A stretch of DNA of 64,000 bases, from positions 703,346 to 767,345 of the forward strand of contig SSNU01000155.1 of assembly GCA_012064415.1 (NCBI GenBank), in the 5' to 3' direction. Shown piece by piece: positions 60,101 through 64,000 of the stretch. The notes beneath the pieces are model-generated. The model did not search any database, had not been told where the DNA came from, and saw nothing but the letters and a program-made list of their open reading frames with translations. Origin of the DNA: Gyrodactylus bullatarudis. Taxonomy: Eukaryota > Platyhelminthes > Monogenea > Gyrodactylidea > Gyrodactylidae. The position numbers and the translations under genes were made by a program. The first letter of the stretch is position 1, and the number at the start of each line of letters is the position of its first letter.

Positions 60101-63100
60101 TACTGAGGCAGCTAACGAACTCTACAAAGAAAGTATAATCCCACCATATTTGGGAAAATTTGTGCTTTTCTCTAAAGATAAGAAAGAGGACTGCTGTCCG
60201 GTTAGTGAGGAGGATGGAGAAAATTCAAAAGATTTGCGTTGCATGTGCCTGATAGATGATAAAATTGAAAAAAGCCTCGAGGAAAGAGAGAACTACAAGT
60301 TAATAAATGAAGGACCTCAAGTTGAAGTGAGAATCATTTTAAATTTGAGTTGAATAGAGATAACTTGTTCTTTCCCCCTTTTCTAGGTAATTGAAGATCA
60401 AGACTATTGGCTCGAAGATAATGGAAATATTGAAATTATCAAGAAGAGTTATGAGAAACAAGCCAAGATCAACGTCAAGGCGTTCAAAGAGAATAGAGCA
60501 ACCTATAAGATACGCAAGAGACAGTTAGCTGATGATTTTTCAGGAAATATTACCTTTATGAAAGAGTCTAAGGAGTCCATTGAGTTTGCTCGTGGTAAGG
60601 GAATACGTGATGAATGCTTTGTGACACCTGTTACATCATTCAACGTAAAGCTTGGCTTACATCAAGATCAGTACACTTCTTCAGGCTTCAATGATATTAG
60701 TAAGGCTGAAATTGATACAACAAAATTGTCACAATCAATTGGTAAAGATTGGAGGCTATTAGGCCAGAAGCTCGGCGTTAGTGAGGAAGATCTATTAATG
60801 ATTGAAAAGGAACCAATCACTGAGACAAGTCAGAAAGATGTTTATCGATGCATTCAAACATTGAAAATATGGGAACAAAAGACATGTCCAGATATATCAA
60901 ATGAGGTTCTAGGAAATAAACTCGCTGATACACTTAAGGAAATTGGAAGAGAAGATTTAATCAAGTCTCACATTAGCAATGTTCAGCTTGTAACTGACGC
61001 AGAAGAACTCAAGAAAGCAGAGAAATTAGTTGGATCGGATATAACCAATGATAAAGTACAGAGAAGAACGAATCTTGTTCACTCATCAAGTGGAAGAAAA
61101 GTAACAATAAAAACACCATTTGAAGGAAAAGAAGTTGGCTTGGATGGCCGTCTTACAAGACAAACAGGTGAGTAGAATATTTTTCACTTTTAAAAACACA
61201 CTTATTATAATGCATAACCTTACATTAAAATCATTAATACTCATCAGGAAAACATGATAGTAAGTAGAAATAGTACTAAAAATGGAAAACTTATTTTTAA
61301 CCCTTGAAGGATGAACAAATCGGACTCTCTCTTTAATAATAATAATTATAATAACCCTCAATGTTCCTCAATCCTTGAACTCTGTTCTAATTGTTTTCAT
61401 CTTCTCCACCTAGGGGAATCAGTTGCAGATTGGATAGGTGCCAATCTGAATCAAGATCATAGTGGTAAGTGATGATTCATTGAAACACTGTTAATGAGAG
61501 CGGAAAATTGCATTTTACTTTTTTCTTCATTACAGAGCATTTGGAACAGTCTAGAACAATGAAAACTACATCTTTCGGGTCATATGATAGTGAATACACA
61601 ATGACAATGACAACTAACGATCTGACGATGGAAACCGATGGAAATAAAACGCCCACTAATGAAATTGACGATTCAGAACTCTATTTAGATTCAATGCCAG
61701 TGGACGAGCTTAAGAAAACTGACACATTAGCTACTGACTATGCTAAACCAAGTACCAGTTTGAATATTTCATTTAATTAATTCACAATCTAATTATGTCT
61801 GTTTAGTTTCCGATCCAAGCATTGACCTGATTACGTCCAATGAAACTCAAAAGACAAGAAGCAGATTTGATTTGTTCTCGAAATTCAAAAAGACCCCTTC
61901 AATTAAGAAGGATAAGAAGATGTCAAAAAAAGATAAAACCTCAGAAACCTCTGATCATGAAACAGTTTCTGTGTCACGAGATAACTCTCAGACACCGAGC
62001 AAAGGGTTAAACTTTTTCAAGAGATTTTCAAGAAGCAGATCAGCCTCCAAAGATCCTGTGAAGAAGACCAAATCAAAGAAAGATCAATCAAAAGAAAGGG
62101 AAACTGCTGCAAAGCATGTGACAACCATTTTGAACATGGACGTAAAGAATGAACTGAATGATGTTCCTAAAATAAGCAAGTTTAACTCTTGAGGGAGATT
62201 TTAAAAATAAATTAACCCCTCATTTCATTTCAGTACCCTCTAAAGATACCTTCAAGGAAGAAACTGAAAATCAGAGCATAGCTGTAAGTATTACAAATGC
62301 GTATTAATCAGAATAATTCATGATAAAATTCACTCTAGACGCCAAGTAACTTCCCGAATATTGCTAGTAATCTGAAAAACAACAACGAATCTCGACCTGT
62401 TAAAAAGCTCAAAGGAAAAATTATACCAGTTGAAATAATGCCTCCAATTGACAACAAAGAACAGCACGAATCTTCAGAAAAGTTTCTGGAGCAATTTTTG
62501 AATTCAACTTCTAGACCGAGCAGAAGTAAGAGCCTAGTAATATTCTTAATAGCAATATGTAATCATTTTAAACTATCTTTTAACAGCTATTTCTGAGAGA
62601 AGTAGAGATTTTGGAAATGCCTTTACAAAGGAAAACTTGTCTCAAGAAGTGAATGACAATGAATCGACTTCTGACACTGAATTTAAGCGAGTGTACGAAG
62701 AAGCTGTTATGTATCAACAGGAATCTCCAGATATTCCTGAGATACGCGGTGAAGATATTGTTGAAGGACATCCTGAGGAAAAGATTATATACGAGGAAAA
62801 AGATGTAGAGAATCTTGATGGAACCAAATCAAAGATAAGAATCTCTGAACAAGAACATGCCCAGGCAATATCTTTCCGGGAATGGCAAGAAGGTCTTCAA
62901 GCTGCAATTGAAGCTGGCTATATACTTCAGCAGGAACCCGAAGAAATTACAGAAGTAAGTTCGACTAAAAATTAATAGAGGATCTCAAACCTTTGTTTTT
63001 AAAGATAAGAGAAATCGATGAGTTACTCCCTGACGGTACTGTCGTAACAAGAATAATCACAACAAAAAGAATTATTGAGAGATTGACTGAAAATATTGCC

Positions 63101-64000
63101 GATGAAGACATATACTATGAAGGATTTGATAAGAACGATTTGTGCCCCACACGAATGCTAAGAGTTACTGGTGAGTTGAGAATATTGTATACATATTTCA
63201 TTTGTAATATTGAGAATAATCATTGATATATAAATGGAAAACTAGTTGAAACTGATGAAATTTTTGAGAGCTAGCAGCAAACACCTTTAAATGTTGCATA
63301 TGAAGCATGGTAGATTGCAGATTTCATTAAAAACCAGAAATAATTTATTATTATTTTTCTTTCCCTTCTTCTAATCAAAAAAAGATGTTCGTGTAAATGA
63401 GTTGAGGGAAAAAGAAAGCCTAAGGTTGATAAGTGATAGAAAGGAAATAATGAATAGGAAATATTACGCAATAAAAAAAATAAAATCAACCATAGAAAAA
63501 TACAATGAAAACAGAAATGAGAATGCGATCCTGGAAGAATTGAATAGAATCAAAGAAGAGAGTGAGAAATTCAGTGAGGGCCGGGACATAGAAGATGAAA
63601 AAGAATCAGAAAGAAAATATGAACAGGAAAAAGAAGAAGGTAAAATCTATGGGGGTAATGACAAATTAACCTATAGCAAATACTCGATCAAGACTCGCCT
63701 CGACCAGCACCTCAATGAGGAGAGCGCTGAGCAGGAGGCCCTCGCAGACGAAGCTCAGCCTTCCAAAGAACACATCTCTGAAGACATCTCACGCGTGACA
63801 GAAGAGCTCGCCCATTCCGAGCCTGAAGCACAACTCGACGAGACAGCCTCTGCCCTCGAGACGGCAGACAGGGAATCTGTCCTCGAGCAGGAGGAGGAGG
63901 AGTCACTCACTAAGATCACCTCCATCTCCGCTGTGCAAGAAGCTCTCGGCAAGGCCACACCTGAGGAGGCAGAGCCAGAAAAGGCCAGCCCTGTCGCGTC
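41608..64000 (+). CDS. Ankyrin (Ank1/Ank2/unc-44 type), partial at the 3' end
   Basis: Adaptor that tethers membrane proteins (channels, L1-family adhesion molecules) to spectrin. The gene covers 22 kb with about 27 coding exons and runs off the window. Layout: alternative N-terminal exons (41608-42108; 45494-46084), 24 ANK repeats (the first in 45494-46084, the rest 51662-58434), ZU5-ZU5-UPA (58891-60326), death domain (60387-61167), then a long unstructured regulatory tail. Many ANK exons are exactly 99 or 198 nt, one or two 33-residue repeats, all phase 0. Orthology rests on near-diagnostic repeats such as [13 protein letters not shown] and [11 protein letters not shown]. The domain order is that of canonical ankyrins, with a large C-terminal extension as in invertebrate giant ankyrins. 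Confidence 0.9.
42919..43023. repeat. Solo copy of the Penelope-like terminal repeat
   Basis: Reads TTGAACCAAGTAGTTCTTCA, GGGAGCTGTTCGGCATAGAT, then ACTATAACGTTGTAC and, inverted, ACAACGTTATAGT. It matches, in reverse complement, the right end of the element at 3572-4500 (about 4440-4500). It lies in the long first intron region of the ankyrin gene. Confidence 0.65.
43827..43979. mobile_element. Probable piggyBac-like MITE, diverged
   Basis: Starts TTAACCCTTAGAGTCC and ends GGGACTTTAGGGGTTTA; the ends are imperfect inverted repeats beginning with TTAA/TAAA and CCCT, as in the two clearer copies. The interior differs, so it is a separate family. No coding potential. Confidence 0.45.
45494..46084 (+). 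CDS. Ankyrin alternative first exon 2 with ANK repeat 1
   Basis: Opens at ATG 45494 (197 codons) and ends TCG|GTGAGT in phase 0. The first 150 residues are Ser/Lys-rich ([20 protein letters not shown]). It then ends with [20 protein letters not shown], the unmistakable first ankyrin repeat of ANK1/2 (NFLRAARAGN type). The next exon in the chain is 51662, across a 5.6 kb intron. Confidence 0.85.
47512..47714. mobile_element. Inverted-repeat MITE of about 200 bp
   Basis: TTTTTAGACATTAAACCTAC and AGCAAAGT (from 47509) pair with ACTTAGCTAGTAGGTTTAATGTCTAAAAA at the right end. The arms are about 29 bp with one mismatch. There is no coding potential and it lies in an ankyrin intron. Confidence 0.65.
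50701..50900. mobile_element. piggyBac-like MITE, copy 2
   Basis: Exactly 200 bp from TTAA to TTAA: TTAACCCTTTCGGTGTCGA on the left and ATCGGCACCGAAAGGGTTAA on the right, with the GGACATATATGTCC palindrome 20 bp in from the right end. It is highly similar to copy 1 at 7829-8051. The intact TTAA borders and CCCTTT start fit piggyBac-superfamily cut-and-paste ends. Confidence 0.82.
51116..51375 (-). pseudogene. Degraded reading frame of unknown origin
   Basis: Read on the minus strand: [27 protein letters not shown], one stop, then [20 protein letters not shown] and [15 protein letters not shown], stop at 51116. Codon-like composition over 80 codons with one stop suggests a decayed hydrophilic coding piece, perhaps from a mobile element or a retrocopy. 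The neighbouring part to the right is similar to the repeat at 4530-4800. No family recognised. Confidence 0.3.
51662..58434 (+). CDS. Ankyrin repeat block (repeats 2-24)
   Basis: Exons: 51662-51859, 52361-52459, 53394-53582, 53841-53939, 53997-54194, 55976-56074, 56137-56235, 56497-56595, 56654-56851, 57112-58044, 58239-58434. They encode repeats such as [72 protein letters not shown] and [13 protein letters not shown], ending with the ankyrin-specific last repeat [13 protein letters not shown]. Together with repeat 1 this makes 24, the canonical number, so the membrane-binding solenoid is complete. Repeats 15-23 are fused in one 933-nt exon while most others have their own. The last exon ends in phase 1, where the spectrin-binding part begins. 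Confidence 0.92.
54421..54520 (+). repeat. Possible tRNA-derived SINE-like remnant
   Basis: GGGATGGCTTAGTGGGTACA resembles a tRNA 5' half with an A box (TGGCTTAGTGGG), and GTGTTCAAGTATT some 60 bases on resembles a weak B box. The cloverleaf is broken, so it is not a functional tRNA. A similar TGACCCTGGTTTGATTCTCG lies at about 55690-55710. Confidence 0.25.
54530..55975. other. Ankyrin intron between repeat exons
   Basis: AT-rich, no exon with both splice sites and ankyrin similarity. A tRNA-like B-box sequence at about 55690 is the only distinct feature. Confidence 0.4.
58520..58830 (+). CDS. Three small ankyrin linker exons
   Basis: Exons 58520-58576 ([18 protein letters not shown]), 58636-58695 ([19 protein letters not shown]) and 58757-58830 ([20 protein letters not shown]). 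They join ANK repeats to the ZU5 region. Phases run 1, 1, 1, 0. The sequence is polar and unconserved, as is usual for this linker, and may be alternatively used. Confidence 0.75.
58891..60326 (+). CDS. Ankyrin spectrin-binding module ZU5-ZU5-UPA
   Basis: Exons 58891-59437, 59491-60001, 60065-60326. The first ZU5 reads [70 protein letters not shown]; it is the beta-spectrin-binding domain. The second ZU5 has [28 protein letters not shown] and [23 protein letters not shown] begins at [20 protein letters not shown]. All strands of the family are recognisable, so function in spectrin binding is likely kept. Confidence 0.92.
60387..61167 (+). CDS. Ankyrin UPA end and death domain exon
   Basis: The exon of 781 nt opens [20 protein letters not shown], completes UPA ([26 protein letters not shown]), and then has the death domain [34 protein letters not shown] to [19 protein letters not shown]. 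The layout and sequence match the ankyrin death domain subgroup. It ends in phase 1 (ACA G|GTGAGT). Confidence 0.92.
61414..63170 (+). CDS. Ankyrin C-terminal tail exons
   Basis: Exons 61414-61464, 61536-61757, 61807-62175, 62234-62283, 62339-62525, 62587-62954, 63005-63170. The content is hydrophilic: Ser/Lys-rich ([20 protein letters not shown]), then acidic. 62587-63170 holds conserved-looking blocks ([40 protein letters not shown]) like the xxDGTxVTRxxxT motif of ankyrin tails. 62175 uses a GC donor (A|GCAAGT). The donor at 61757 (A|GTTTGA) is weak; I chose it because it keeps phase 1, so that joint is the least certain. Confidence 0.75.
63385..64000 (+). CDS. Start of a long ankyrin tail exon (runs off the window)
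   Basis: Acceptor at 63384 (AAAAAAAG) and phase 1 entry ([16 protein letters not shown]). The first 100 codons are AT-rich and Lys/Glu-rich coiled-coil-like ([15 protein letters not shown]). From about 63690 the same frame turns GC-rich and highly acidic ([38 protein letters not shown]) and stays open to the window edge. A GT at 63638 could be an alternative donor. Giant acidic tail exons are known in invertebrate ankyrins, so this is probably the beginning of one. Confidence 0.75.

Overview
The window is animal nuclear DNA: AT-rich, with GT-AG introns, monocistronic genes on both strands and several transposon families. Gene content and style fit an arthropod, possibly a parasitic copepod (caligid sea louse type). 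That placement is an inference from general character, not from any species-specific marker.

Layout. (1) About 0.1-16.7 kb, minus strand: an unrecognised gene family. One large gene (coding exons 16324 down to 5460) is built from repeated 82-92 residue units that look like divergent PH domains. The units are joined by many tiny exons encoding acidic, basic and proline-rich linkers. Every intron I could place is phase 1 and every internal exon is a multiple of three, so exons can be skipped or swapped freely. Two alternative last exons lie in the middle. A copy of the last two internal exons sits at 2.6-3.0 kb, and a copy of the promoter and first-exon region sits at 0.12-0.30 kb, so a tandem array probably continues off the left edge. 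Penelope-like, piggyBac-like and fold-back elements riddle this region. (2) 17.1-18.7 kb: a decayed pogo/Tigger-type transposon. (3) 18.9-30.6 kb: a compact block of conserved genes: WDR3 (+), TAF5 (+), ISCU (-), STEEP1 (+), SNRPB (-), calcipressin (+), a small coiled-coil ORF (-), a Rab5-like GTPase (-) and RRS1 (+). Many introns here are only 24-38 nt, and ISCU/STEEP1 and SNRPB/calcipressin are divergent pairs 50-73 bp apart. (4) 30.8-37.9 kb, minus: a Rab11-FIP3/4 (Nuf)-like gene with an EF-hand, coiled coils and a C-terminal Rab11-binding helix; one intron holds a Penelope-like fragment. (5) 41.6-64.0 kb, plus: an ankyrin gene (Ank1/2/unc-44 type) with two alternative first exons, 24 ANK repeats, two ZU5 domains, UPA, death domain, and a long tail that runs off the right edge with an abrupt rise in GC.

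Functionally, ankyrin links membrane proteins to the spectrin skeleton. The Rab5-like protein and the Rab11-FIP work in early and recycling endosomes. WDR3 and RRS1 act in ribosome biogenesis, TAF5 in transcription initiation, SNRPB in splicing and ISCU in mitochondrial Fe-S assembly. Their proximity is ordinary compact gene packing and I see no operon.
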